Positions 1 to 7,067 of a stretch of DNA of 64,000 nucleotides are shown piece after piece. Numbering within the stretch: position 1 is the stretch's first letter; each line of letters starts with the position of its first letter. The translations under genes and the position numbers were made by a program. Below the pieces are notes generated by a model. That model made no database searches. It worked only from the letters and a program-made list of their open reading frames with translations, and was not told the origin of the DNA. Origin of the DNA: a virus; IMG/VR virus record IMGVR_UViG_3300033153_013152, positions 1-64,000 of that record; one strand, written 5' to 3'.

Positions 1-313
1 CACTTTTGTTTTTTTCCTCTTAAGATCATTTGTTTTCACTCCCAGACCTAGGCCCAGACCCAGACCAAAACCTAGACCCAGACCAAAACCTAGACCCAGA
101 CCAAGACCTAGACCCAGACCAAAACCTAGACCCAGACCAAAACCTAGACCCAGACCCAGACCAAGACCTAGGCCTAGACTCAGACCCAGACCAAGACCCA
201 GACCCAGACCAAGACCTAAACCAAGACCCAGACCCAGACCAAGACCTGGACTCAGACCCAGACCAAAACCTGGACCACTTTTGTTTTTTTCCTCTTAAGA
301 TCATTTGTTTTCA
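1..313. repeat. Hexamer repeat block between 38-bp direct repeats
   Basis: Positions 1-38 and 276-313 are identical over 38 bases. Between them about 235 bp is a degenerate 6-bp repeat built from GACCCA, GACCAA and GACCTA units. The plus strand of this block is rich in C and A and almost free of T. It is open in several frames only because a 6-bp period with no stop never closes, so I do not call it coding. The first 38-bp copy touches the window edge, so the array may continue leftwards. A replication or packaging site, or a recombination hot spot, is possible but unproven. Confidence 0.85.
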
Positions 314-324
314 ATCTTTTGGAC

Positions 325-367
325 AAAAAAATATCTTGGTGCAGTGAATAATTTGCCACACCAAGAT
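325..367 (-). terminator. Rho-independent terminator
   Basis: On the minus strand a 9-bp stem (ATCTTGGTG pairs with CACCAAGAT, 333-341 with 359-367) with a 17-nt loop is followed by AT and then six T residues. It begins 9 nt after the stop codon of the gene at 377-664, so it should end the leftward transcript before the repeat block. Confidence 0.8.
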
Positions 368-376
368 GATTTATTT

Positions 377-664
377 TTACTTCTTTTTGATGAGCTTTGG
401 CGCTAGTCCATATGATTCAATGTGAGACTTTTGCACAAATCGTTCTTCTTGATTAAATGACTCTGCAAATTTATAACCAGCATGATCATCAAGTTTGCCA
501 GTTTCATACACAATACAACACTCAGCAAGACAAACATCCATTTCATTTACCCCGACCAAACGACCAGAGTAAATATAGTTGAGACAATAAAGTTCAACAT
601 ACTCACCCAAAAGTTTCTCAAGACCATCGTTATCAGTTTCGACTACATCAAGAATACGCTTCAT
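377..664 (-). CDS. Conserved hypothetical protein (95 aa)
   Basis: A small protein with a central stretch resembling a family common on phages and plasmids (LGEYVELYCLNYIYSGRL, then a YETG motif and a C-terminal IESYG). The family has no function I can name; a small beta-barrel fold is only a guess. The start was chosen at MKRILDVV because AAGGAGAAAACA lies just upstream, 8 codons inside the longest frame. It is the last gene of the leftward cluster and is followed by a terminator. Confidence 0.75.
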   Translation of the reverse strand: MKRILDVVETDNDGLEKLLGEYVELYCLNYIYSGRLVGVNEMDVCLAECCIVYETGKLDDHAGYKFAESFNQEERFVQKSHIESYGLAPKLIKKK

Positions 665-730
665 TGTTTTCTCCTTGTTGGTTGGCAAAAATACGTTTCT
701 TATTTTTCTATTTTCTCACCTATTCACAAA

Positions 731-753
731 AATGTCAAAACAATTTTGACATT
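731..753. promoter_or_regulatory. Perfect 10-bp inverted repeat
   Basis: AATGTCAAAA at 731-740 is the exact inverse of TTTTGACATT at 744-753, with a 3-nt spacer. On the minus strand it overlaps the stop of the upstream gene and is followed by TTTT, so it could be a weak AT-rich terminator. The right arm also gives a perfect TTGACA -35 on the minus strand, but I see no good -10 at 17 bp. An operator is equally possible. Confidence 0.5.
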
Positions 754-1087
754 ATTTGTTAGAAAATCTTTCAACAAATTTGTTCACATCTTTGTTTGAT
801 ACTTTCTTTTTTCCATTTTGTTTTCTGCCCTTTTTAAATTTAATCTTTTTCTTTTCTTTTTGCACCTCCTTCTTGAAACCTGGTTCCTTTTTCTCTCTTT
901 CCTCAACATACTTTATCATACCATCGCGCAACCTTGCTCTCTCCTTGGTTGCTCCTACATCCTTGCCCAATAGCTTGTCCAATCGAGCAAGCTGTTGCTT
1001 TGGACTAAGAGAATTTCTCATTGCTTGCCTTGTTTGTGCTTCATCTCTTCGTTTCTCTTTGCGTCCTGGAAAATTCATTCTTAGCAT
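752..1087 (-). CDS. Lys/Arg-rich conserved hypothetical protein (111 aa)
   Basis: A highly basic protein. Its N-terminal half (RKEKRRDEAQTRQAMRNSLS, then QQLARLDKLLGKDVGA) resembles a small family frequent in phages and bacteria, with no function I know. The C-terminal third is nearly all Lys with hydrophobic residues, suggesting nucleic-acid binding or aggregation control (inference). Start MLRM is supported by AAAAGGA 8 nt upstream. No membrane or signal segment is visible. Confidence 0.75.
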   Translation of the reverse strand: MLRMNFPGRKEKRRDEAQTRQAMRNSLSPKQQLARLDKLLGKDVGATKERARLRDGMIKYVEEREKKEPGFKKEVQKEKKKIKFKKGRKQNGKKKVSNKDVNKFVERFSNK

Positions 1088-1164
1088 AGTTTAATTCCTT
1101 TTGTGTTAGATGTTAGTTGGGGTATAGTGTAAATGTAAACACCTTTTGTCTTGGCCTTTCTTTG

Positions 1165-1437
1165 TCAAATCATTGGAATATGATCTGACCTTACTATCTT
1201 TACGATCTCTTTGCAATATTTAATTGTAGCTTCATTGCGCAAATCATAACGATCATCTTCTGTGTTTGCCCATGCTTCAATTACCCTAAGAAACATCTTG
1301 AACACAGACTGTTGAAGAGTTCCATGTGAACAAATAATCTCCTCAATAAATGCATCTTCACCTGGAGGACCACAAAGACTATTGGTATAATTAACCAACT
1401 GCTTCGCCAACTCTCTTGCTTTCATTTCTTTTTTCAT
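1165..1437 (-). CDS. Hypothetical protein (90 aa)
   Basis: A mostly helical small protein (KARELAKQLVNYTNSLC, then FLRVIEAWANTEDDRYDLRN). I do not recognise the family. The start MKKEMKAREL was preferred over an upstream codon because GGGAGG lies 10 nt before it. This Shine-Dalgarno is inside the last codons of the upstream gene, so the two are probably translationally coupled. Confidence 0.7.
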   Translation of the reverse strand: MKKEMKARELAKQLVNYTNSLCGPPGEDAFIEEIICSHGTLQQSVFKMFLRVIEAWANTEDDRYDLRNEATIKYCKEIVKIVRSDHIPMI

Positions 1438-1439
1438 GA

Positions 1440-1628
1440 TTACAATACCTCCCAAAGAATACATTCGATTTGATCAATGTGAGACCAAACTTCATCTAGA
1501 TTCTCATTATTATTGATGTATTCAATTTGTTCTTTGATGTCCTCCAAAGCTTTTTTGTATTTGTCCATATTGTTTTTGTGCAAATAATCCCAAGTATCAT
1601 CTCTGTGTTTTTGTTCGATTTTTTTCAT
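1440..1628 (-). CDS. Hypothetical protein (62 aa)
   Basis: A short, charged, helical protein (KKALEDIKEQIEYINNNENL) with three Trp residues. Start ATG at 1628 is preceded by AAGGGG 6 nt upstream; the adjoining GTG is less well placed. A promoter at 1649-1677 lies directly upstream, so this is the first gene of a short two-gene unit with 1165-1437. Confidence 0.65.
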   Translation of the reverse strand: MKKIEQKHRDDTWDYLHKNNMDKYKKALEDIKEQIEYINNNENLDEVWSHIDQIECILWEVL

Positions 1629-1648
1629 CACTTGCCCCTTTCGTTTTC

Positions 1649-1677
1649 AATTTACACTTTTGGGGATATGATGTCAA
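1649..1677 (-). promoter_or_regulatory. Sigma70-like promoter
   Basis: On the minus strand a perfect TTGACA (1672-1677) is separated by exactly 17 bp from TAAATT (1649-1654). It lies between two genes, 21 bp before the start codon of 1440-1628. Confidence 0.65.
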
Positions 1678-1680
1678 CAA

Positions 1681-1869
1681 TTATTTGTCACTCATCCTGT
1701 CATATACATGATCAATCATGGTGCCCATATAATCTGCTGCATAGTCTTCTGCTTCTTCATCAAATCCTTTGGCATAATCGTCACATTCATCACACCAACA
1801 ATAGAACTTGGGGAAGTCTCCCTCAACTATACATTCTGAAAAACATTTGCGACAAGTGTAATAGATCAT
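1681..1869 (-). CDS. Small zinc-ribbon protein (62 aa)
   Basis: Two Cys pairs, CRKC near residue 6 and CWCDEC near residue 24, could hold a zinc ion; the C-terminal half is strongly acidic. No known function. Start ATG has TAGGAT 7 nt upstream. It follows 1879-2070 in the same direction with 9 nt between them. Confidence 0.7.
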   Translation of the reverse strand: MIYYTCRKCFSECIVEGDFPKFYCWCDECDDYAKGFDEEAEDYAADYMGTMIDHVYDRMSDK

Positions 1870-1878
1870 TTGATTATC

Positions 1879-2070
1879 CTATAAAGTAAATGAGATATAA
1901 TAATCAGACATTTCTCCAGAACAATACTTGGACACTCGTGTTGTAATTGGATTTGTTTTGTTCTTTCTATACTCCCTTGCTTCCTTTCTCGTGAGGAATG
2001 TAGCAATAGGTTTCCAATATAGATTGATTCTATTCTTGATTTGTTTTCTTTCTACGACCCATACTTGCAT
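1879..2070 (-). CDS. Hypothetical protein (63 aa)
   Basis: Contains WKPIATFLTRKEAREYRKN, a pattern seen in many small phage proteins of unknown role. It is basic and has no Cys cluster or membrane segment. An AGGAG site 6 nt before the ATG fixes the start. It lies downstream of the tRNA gene and is probably co-transcribed with it. Confidence 0.7.
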   Translation of the reverse strand: MQVWVVERKQIKNRINLYWKPIATFLTRKEAREYRKNKTNPITTRVSKYCSGEMSDYYISFTL

Positions 2071-2089
2071 TTGAAACTCCTAATTTAAT

Positions 2090-2166
2090 TGGCACCCCTG
2101 GAAGTATTCGAAACTTCAATCCACGCCTTAGAAGGGCGTTGCTTTATCCTGTTAAGCTACAGGGGT
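2090..2166 (-). tRNA. tRNA-Arg (UCU anticodon)
   Basis: A 77-nt cloverleaf on the minus strand with encoded CCA. Acceptor ACCCCTG pairs with CAGGGGT, D stem GCTT/AAGC, anticodon stem ACGCC/GGCGT around loop CTTCTAA (7 nt, anticodon TCT at 2130-2132), T stem GAAGT/ACTTC around TTCGAAT. It reads AGA, the usual Arg codon here. It lies just after the zinc-knuckle gene and probably shares that gene's promoter. Confidence 0.95.
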
Positions 2167-2174
2167 ACAATCAT

Positions 2175-2651
2175 TCATACTCCAACAACTTCCCACCTTA
2201 GCATATATGGTTCAAAGGCAGAAACATATTCATAACCATTATTAATAAACTTAATTTGTTCTGTTGCAATAAATGTTCCCAACGTATCTTCCCAAACAAC
2301 TTCTCCGCTTTTTTTGAAATAAGAAATACGACCAGCTACTTTCTTTTTGTCTACGTTAACAATCCAATAACCTTTCTTGGGAACGATGTCGTTGATAGGA
2401 ATTCTTTCTTTCTTTTGTCTTTGCTGCTGCAGAAGCCTGTGTGCTTCTTCTTTTGCTCTGAGCCTTGATTCTTCTGAATTAATTTGAGTTTCAGTCTTAT
2501 TTTTATTTGGACAGGTACGAGCATTGTGTCCAAGTTGACCACACAATCCACACCTACGCTTACCTACATGAGCTAAGTTTTTAACTTCTTTGACCTTTCC
2601 GCAAGTAGCTGCATTATGACCGGGCTTACCACATTTGCTACACCGTCTCAT
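2175..2651 (-). CDS. Protein with two CCHC zinc knuckles (158 aa)
   Basis: Residues 4-17 (CSKCGKPGHNAATC) and 34-47 (CGLCGQLGHNARTC) are two retroviral-type CX2CX4HX4C knuckles, which normally bind single-stranded RNA or DNA. A charged helical linker follows, then a beta-rich C-terminal domain (YWIVNVDKKKVAGRI, GTFIATEQIKF). The start has AGGAGAAAACA before ATG. Codon 3 is CGG and must be read as Arg here, because a frame change would destroy both knuckles. Its promoter is at 2675-2703 and tRNA-Arg follows directly. Role unknown; RNA binding is the likely activity. Confidence 0.85.
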   Translation of the reverse strand: MRRCSKCGKPGHNAATCGKVKEVKNLAHVGKRRCGLCGQLGHNARTCPNKNKTETQINSEESRLRAKEEAHRLLQQQRQKKERIPINDIVPKKGYWIVNVDKKKVAGRISYFKKSGEVVWEDTLGTFIATEQIKFINNGYEYVSAFEPYMLRWEVVGV

Positions 2652-2674
2652 TGTTTTCTCCTAATGATAATTTT

Positions 2675-2703
2675 ATATTAGCAAATGTAGAATTAGATGT
2701 CAA
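2675..2703 (-). promoter_or_regulatory. Sigma70-like promoter
   Basis: Minus-strand TTGACA (2698-2703), a 17-bp spacer and TAATAT (2675-2680), directly upstream of the zinc-knuckle gene and its downstream tRNA. Confidence 0.65.
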
Positions 2704-2713
2704 TGATTATTTT

Positions 2714-3301
2714 TTATTGTTCATCTTCTGGAAAAACTTCTTTACATTTTCTTACAACATCAATATACATTTGTCCTTCGGCATTTAAATTTAATTGTTT
2801 ATCGTTTCTTGCCGCCCATATAATAAAAATATTTTTTACATTATGATTGATATTATTTTTATTAGATATATTTGTATCATGATCAATAATAAAATGTAAA
2901 AATTCATGCCCTAAAACATAATAGTTAGAAATACAACGTGCTCTTAGAGAATGAATACTTATTTCATTTTCATACAAATAACCTGCTACATAAATTTCAT
3001 CTTCTGGAAAATGAATGCAACCTCTTGCATTTTCAACATTACTGCACAATGATGGAATTGAATCAGGATCTGCATACATTACATATAGATTTTCTTGTTC
3101 AGCTAATTTAGATATGTTATGTTTTTTATTTGTATATTCTAACATTCTTTTTTCAACTGAATCAACAACAAAAGAAACCAATTGTGATTCTATATCATAT
3201 TGTCCTACATTTACACAAATATTATCTGCATAAAAATTACACAAACGTTCTTTGCCACACGAAAAAGAAAACAAAAGAATAAATGGAAACAAATATTTCA
3301 T
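2714..3301 (-). CDS. Predicted lipoprotein with HExxH metalloprotease motif (195 aa)
   Basis: An N-terminal hydrophobic segment ends in FSFSC-GKE, a lipobox-like site, so the mature protein is probably tethered to an envelope membrane. Near residue 140 the sequence YVLGHEFLHFIIDHD carries HEFLH, the zinc-binding HExxH of many metalloproteases; the following acidic residue or His could be the third ligand. Several Cys residues suggest disulfides. The ATG overlaps the stop of the upstream gene (ATGA) and has AGGAG before it. Protease activity is inferred from this motif alone. Confidence 0.7.
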   Translation of the reverse strand: MKYLFPFILLFSFSCGKERLCNFYADNICVNVGQYDIESQLVSFVVDSVEKRMLEYTNKKHNISKLAEQENLYVMYADPDSIPSLCSNVENARGCIHFPEDEIYVAGYLYENEISIHSLRARCISNYYVLGHEFLHFIIDHDTNISNKNNINHNVKNIFIIWAARNDKQLNLNAEGQMYIDVVRKCKEVFPEDEQ

Positions 3302-3945
3302 TTAATATACTCCTGTTGATAAATTTTCATACTCGGAATATGAATTCCAGTCAATACTTTTTCTCTTGAAGTATCAATACCAATTGCAAATTCACCTTCA
3401 TCATCACTAAATCTTTTTAAACCAAACTGACTATTGTGTCCTGCAATTTGATATAGTTCTCTTCTAATTGGCCTACTTCTATTCCAAATAATACTATAAT
3501 CAAAATCAATATTGTTTGTGTCATATTTCCATACCATATCACAAACTTCTTTCAAATTAAAATTTGAATGTACAAATGCATGAGATACAAGAAATTGTTC
3601 ATTAATAATCTTATACAATGGTCTATGTTCTAACCACCTAATAATTTCAGGTGCAATATAGCCATTAAATGAATCAAATGTGTCTCCACCTCCATTATAA
3701 AACCAAGTACCTTTTTCATATAAATTATATTGTTTATAATAATCAACCATCAAATGTTCATGATTTCCTAATAGTGAATTTCCTTCGCCCATTTTTTCTT
3801 TTTCCATAAACCATTCAATTACCTTGGAAGAATCGGGACCACGATCAACAAGATCTCCGACACCCAATACATAATCATCTGGCATCTTTTTAAGTAATGC
3901 CATAAGAGTTTTATATTGACCTGCAATATCCGATATAATATTCAT
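3298..3945 (-). CDS. Calcineurin-like Ser/Thr protein phosphatase (215 aa)
   Basis: Shows the metallophosphoesterase pattern of lambda-type protein phosphatases: SDIAG at the N-terminus (D but no DxH), GDLVDRGPDS near residue 31, GNHEHL near 60, a central SHAF and a late GHN. The first metal motif is atypical (DIAG rather than DIHG). Length matches the lambda PP family, about 215-220 aa. Start ATG overlaps the previous stop as TGATG. Substrate unknown: protein phosphate or a small phosphate ester. It is one of three calcineurin-fold enzymes here. Confidence 0.85.
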   Translation of the reverse strand: MNIISDIAGQYKTLMALLKKMPDDYVLGVGDLVDRGPDSSKVIEWFMEKEKMGEGNSLLGNHEHLMVDYYKQYNLYEKGTWFYNGGGDTFDSFNGYIAPEIIRWLEHRPLYKIINEQFLVSHAFVHSNFNLKEVCDMVWKYDTNNIDFDYSIIWNRSRPIRRELYQIAGHNSQFGLKRFSDDEGEFAIGIDTSREKVLTGIHIPSMKIYQQEYIK

Positions 3946-4265
3946 CAATTATCAAACCTCTGACCCTTAATATTCCAATTCTGAAACATATTTGCTTCAT
4001 TTTGATTTTTTTGTTCTGTTTGATTGATATGGTTGGCAATTTCTACAATCATAATTCCAGTCAATTCATCTCGAAATTCTTCACATTCTGGAAATGCACC
4101 AAAAAAAGAATCAATAATTTGTTCTGTAATCAAAACATTATCTGCATCAGGATAATTTAATTTCATAGTATCATACAAATTTACGCATTCTTCTTTAACA
4201 AATTCCACTATCATTTCATAATTGCCAAATTTATCAAACAATGTTTCTTCTTTTTGATCGCTCAT
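3945..4265 (-). CDS. Hypothetical acidic protein (106 aa)
   Basis: An acidic, helical protein (FGAFPECEEFRDELTGIM) with no motif I recognise. AGGGGA precedes the ATG. It overlaps both neighbours by 1-4 nt, so it is part of a tightly coupled run 4594-2714 ending with the phosphatase and the lipoprotein. Confidence 0.65.
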   Translation of the reverse strand: MSDQKEETLFDKFGNYEMIVEFVKEECVNLYDTMKLNYPDADNVLITEQIIDSFFGAFPECEEFRDELTGIMIVEIANHINQTEQKNQNEANMFQNWNIKGQRFDN

Positions 4266-4429
4266 AAATTTCCCCTTTTAATATTATTAATAATTTTCCA
4301 CCCTTTTAGGTCAGCCAATAAATTAGCAGCTTGAAGCCTAATTGGTTTATGATTCGATTTATCATCTACAATTTCTTCAAGCATTTCAATAATCATATTA
4401 TATCTTTTTTTATCTCTTCTCAAAATCAT
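4262..4429 (-). CDS. Small hypothetical protein (55 aa)
   Basis: An ATG at 4429 opens a 55-codon frame starting MILRRDKKRYNMIIEMLEEI and containing PIRLQAANLLADLKGWK. It ends in an ATGA overlap with the next gene and has AAGGGAAG upstream, as expected for genes in this cluster. The helical, HEAT-like RLQAANLLADL segment hints at a binding role only. Confidence 0.6.
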   Translation of the reverse strand: MILRRDKKRYNMIIEMLEEIVDDKSNHKPIRLQAANLLADLKGWKIINNIKRGNL

Positions 4430-4432
4430 TTT

Positions 4433-4594
4433 TCAATCTTCCCTTGAACAAGTACAATGTCCTTTAATTACAAGCCAAATTTCACCATCAGAATTGATAT
4501 TATCATCTGGTTTGTAAAATACAATTTCATCTTCTGATAATTCATTCTCATCATATGTCCAACCTAAATCTTCTATTGTTCTAATATCATTCAT
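4433..4594 (-). CDS. Small protein with possible zinc ribbon (53 aa from first ATG)
   Basis: The frame MNDIRTIEDLGWTYDENELS runs to HCTCSRED. The same frame continues upstream of this ATG through TYCENC, which would pair with the C-terminal CTC as a zinc site, but no canonical start exists there in frame. The best-placed upstream start, an ATGA overlap with the preceding gene, is in another frame and reads MIGVKYVL then stop. The true N-terminus is therefore unclear. Confidence 0.5.
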   Translation of the reverse strand: MNDIRTIEDLGWTYDENELSEDEIVFYKPDDNINSDGEIWLVIKGHCTCSRED

Positions 4595-4624
4595 GCAATT
4601 TTCACAATACGTATTTAACTCCTA

Positions 4625-4957
4625 TCATAATTCTCCACATATCATTGCATGTTCTTCTGGACTCATTTGTTCTGCACCACCAGAAACGCAACCATCAGAA
4701 TGTACAAATACTCCGTAATGTTGAGAACATATGGCAAATGTTCTATCTGGTCCACATATATCTATATCTTTTTTATCATAATCATATTGTGAAATTATTT
4801 CATAAGCAATAACAGGTTTCAATATTTGTTTTATTTTTTGTTGCTCTACTACCTTCTCTTCCATGTGTTGAGGAGAACCACAAGCATATATAATAACATA
4901 CATAAAAACAACAAAACCAATTATAATTAAAATATCCCAAACAACTTTATTTTTCAT
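4625..4957 (-). CDS. Predicted small lipoprotein or anchored membrane protein (110 aa)
   Basis: A strongly hydrophobic N-terminal segment (residues 6-25) ends at YAC-GSPQ, which fits a lipoprotein cleavage site. The rest is soluble, with Cys residues near residues 68, 77, 90 and 107 that could form disulfides outside the cytoplasm. GGGAG stands before the ATG, and the start overlaps the stop of the radical SAM gene (TAATG). Function unknown; the coupling makes a link to the radical SAM enzyme possible. Confidence 0.65.
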   Translation of the reverse strand: MKNKVVWDILIIIGFVVFMYVIIYACGSPQHMEEKVVEQQKIKQILKPVIAYEIISQYDYDKKDIDICGPDRTFAICSQHYGVFVHSDGCVSGGAEQMSPEEHAMICGEL

Positions 4958-6072
4958 TATTTCTCCCTACATGCACTTATGTCAAAAATTGGACAAGTTC
5001 TACAATATTGTTTAACACTACAACTAGCGCAACCTGAAGAAGATGTCAATAGATTTTTTCTCCATTCATTAACCCTATCCGAATACCACACTTCTTTCAT
5101 AAAGTTATTAATTTTACTCAAATCAATTCCTTCTTTCCATTCGCCAATTCCCTCAGCAAAAGAACATGGATAAGCTATACCTTGTGTATTGATATACCAA
5201 CTGAATAGTCCTGATTCACAAGGCTCAACTGATTGAATAACTGATTCCCTATTTGTTTCATGTGCCCATTTCAACGCAGCAAATGAACTGCAACTATCCA
5301 TGCCAAATGAAACACCTAGTTTTGTAGCACCCTCAAACAAACGCTTAAAGTCATCCATATTTCTAATAGAATGATATTTGTTTCTCTTTCCTCTTGGTTT
5401 GAGCAAAAGAAACACAATAGCATTCAATTTATCAACAAGTCTTGGATCATCTTTTGCATCATGAAGCAATTGAAAACAGGAGTCATATGTTTCTTCCGCA
5501 AGCAACTGATGAATATTCACTTGCTTTAATCCTGCTTCACTTAGCATATTGATTACATCATAACACAAATCAGGCATATGATATCTACTTACACTTACTG
5601 CTCCACAAGTATTGGCCAACCATTCTGCCTTCTCTTTGGTCAATCCCATTCCATTTATTGTTACATTTGGAACTACCTGATTATATTTATTGTTCCTGCA
5701 GTAATCCATAATCTTTGGCAAATCAGGATTGCCATCTAGATCCCCAATACCAAAAGCAATTTGTGTCAATGTCTTGGGAAACTTGTGGAATATATCCTTG
5801 AATGTTTCGAAAGACATATTCTCTCCATATTCTGTATTTGATTTGTAACACCATGGACATGGCTTTCTTGTGTCCATAGATTTACCAATACCATTACAGA
5901 TTGTGCTTACTTCAATGTCGAGAATCTCTGGTCCGTATGGTGAGAACATAGGATCATCTTCTTGTTTCTCTCCCCATCGTTCAAACAAACCACTTTCTTT
6001 ATTGAAATTATAATTGTAATACTTGCTGCGAAATAGCTTTACCCGATTGTTTTCAAATAGTTTGGGCTTCAT
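4957..6072 (-). CDS. Radical SAM protein with SPASM-like C-terminus (371 aa)
   Basis: LDIEVSTIC near residue 60 opens a CX12CX2C cluster (C-NGIG...KPC-PWC-YKS), a stretched version of the radical SAM CX3CX2C iron-sulfur site. A GIGDLDGNPDL motif follows and fits SAM binding. The C-terminus has Cys-rich motifs (GIAYPC, GCASCSVKQYC, RTCP) typical of SPASM auxiliary clusters, found in enzymes that modify peptides. The start MKPKLFENN has AAAAGG upstream; an earlier TTG is less likely. Codon 10 is CGG, apparently read as Arg. It follows the tag-bearing gene 6084-6470, a candidate substrate by proximity only. Confidence 0.85.
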   Translation of the reverse strand: MKPKLFENNRVKLFRSKYYNYNFNKESGLFERWGEKQEDDPMFSPYGPEILDIEVSTICNGIGKSMDTRKPCPWCYKSNTEYGENMSFETFKDIFHKFPKTLTQIAFGIGDLDGNPDLPKIMDYCRNNKYNQVVPNVTINGMGLTKEKAEWLANTCGAVSVSRYHMPDLCYDVINMLSEAGLKQVNIHQLLAEETYDSCFQLLHDAKDDPRLVDKLNAIVFLLLKPRGKRNKYHSIRNMDDFKRLFEGATKLGVSFGMDSCSSFAALKWAHETNRESVIQSVEPCESGLFSWYINTQGIAYPCSFAEGIGEWKEGIDLSKINNFMKEVWYSDRVNEWRKNLLTSSSGCASCSVKQYCRTCPIFDISACREK

Positions 6073-6083
6073 AGATTTGCCTT

Positions 6084-6470
6084 TTAACAACTGCTACCTA
6101 GAATTGTAACATTACTCATTCGATCAAGAATCTCTTTGGTTCTTTCATCATAATATGAAATGCGAACAATAGCAAACTTATGTCCCCTATGTTTTTTCAT
6201 CTCTTCATTCCACTCAACATAATCTTCATAGTCTTCGTATGTCTCTTCACCATAACACCATTGTTCATTGATAAAGTCAAGAACTTCTTGCCTATTTCCA
6301 GACATATGAATACAAGTTTTATCTGAATCATATATCCTTGATTCATTTATGAATACATCTTCTATGGTTGTATCTTGTCTGCCACATACCTTACACTTAA
6401 TTGGTTTGGTATAAGCAATAAGAAAAGAAGAAGAACTACTATTTGAAACAAAACCATTTCTAGATTTCAT
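6084..6470 (-). CDS. GFVSNSSSSSF-tag protein with CxxC (128 aa)
   Basis: Begins MKSRNGFVSNSSSSSFLIAY, the N-terminal tag shared by five proteins here. After it comes a possible zinc site (CKVCG and later CIHM), a very acidic stretch (EETYEDYEDYVEWNEEM) and a basic C-terminus. The body is unlike the other tag proteins. The tag resembles neither a signal peptide nor a membrane segment. It lies directly upstream of the radical SAM gene. Confidence 0.75.
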   Translation of the reverse strand: MKSRNGFVSNSSSSSFLIAYTKPIKCKVCGRQDTTIEDVFINESRIYDSDKTCIHMSGNRQEVLDFINEQWCYGEETYEDYEDYVEWNEEMKKHRGHKFAIVRISYYDERTKEILDRMSNVTILGSSC

Positions 6471-6473
6471 AAT

Positions 6474-6728
6474 TCACCCCGCATGAAAGTCACAAAGTAT
6501 AACACCCTCTTCACCATCTGGTTTCAATTCTTTGCAAATTGAATAATCTGGATTCAACCAAAAATCTTTTTTGCCACAATTAACTTCATCTTCTCCATCA
6601 TGATTAGCTATTTCTCTAGCTCTTTGTTCAGTTTCTGCCTCAATTACAAATCCCCAACAACAATCATATGTACAAATTTCCCAACCTACATCTGTTGTTG
6701 GCTTAAGAATCCATAGTTTGTTTGCCAT
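6474..6728 (-). CDS. Conserved hypothetical protein (84 aa)
   Basis: Pattern W-I-L-K-P, YDCCWGFVIEAETEQRAREIA and a C-terminal GVILCDFHAG match a small phage family of unknown role. Four Cys residues are present but not in classic pairs. GAGGTAGG precedes ATG. It lies 3 nt upstream of the tag gene 6084-6470. Confidence 0.7.
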   Translation of the reverse strand: MANKLWILKPTTDVGWEICTYDCCWGFVIEAETEQRAREIANHDGEDEVNCGKKDFWLNPDYSICKELKPDGEEGVILCDFHAG

Positions 6729-6731
6729 AAC

Positions 6732-6935
6732 CTACCTCAAATACTCGTTAAAATACCATTCAAAACTTTCTGAATTTCCACCATCTTTTAGAATATAATC
6801 ATACACATTTCCAATTACTGTACCATCTTCGTCACCAAAAATACATTCTTTTTTCTCTCCTGGCTCAAATACAATATCTTCTTGTTCTACACTCTCAAGC
6901 AATTCTTCTTGAGTATAATCAAACCAATCATACAT
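6732..6935 (-). CDS. Acidic hypothetical protein (67 aa)
   Basis: A strongly acidic small protein (EELLESVEQEDIVFEPGEKKE) with no recognised domain. No clear Shine-Dalgarno is visible before the ATG, so the start is less certain than its neighbours. It lies between the tag mini-gene 6957-7067 and 6474-6728. Confidence 0.55.
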   Translation of the reverse strand: MYDWFDYTQEELLESVEQEDIVFEPGEKKECIFGDEDGTVIGNVYDYILKDGGNSESFEWYFNEYLR

Positions 6936-6956
6936 TGCGCAGAAATCAGCAACAAG

Positions 6957-7067
6957 CTATGGAGTTTCTTTTACGAAATCAACAATAGTTTTTCTTTCAT
7001 TTGTCTTATTGACAATAGTAAAACTACAAGATGAACTATTACTTACGAAACCCGATCTGATTTTCAT
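6957..7067 (-). CDS. GFVSNSSSCSF-tag mini-protein (36 aa)
   Basis: An ATG at 7067, overlapping the upstream stop as ATGA and preceded by AAAGGTGAAG, opens a 36-codon frame: MKIRSGFVSNSSSCSFTIVN, then a short basic tail ending KETP. It is almost nothing but the tag, with one Ser of the run changed to Cys. That makes it either a decayed family member or a minimal functional version. Confidence 0.7.
   Translation of the reverse strand: MKIRSGFVSNSSSCSFTIVNKTNERKTIVDFVKETP

Noticed and set aside
26-347. Long open frames on both strands across the left repeat (PDPDQ- and SGSRFW-type repeats)
   Set aside because: A 6-bp repeat without stops is open in several frames by itself; no ribosome site and flanking direct repeats point to a non-coding array.
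731-753. TTGACA in the inverted repeat as a full promoter
   Set aside because: No acceptable -10 at 16-18 bp on the minus strand.
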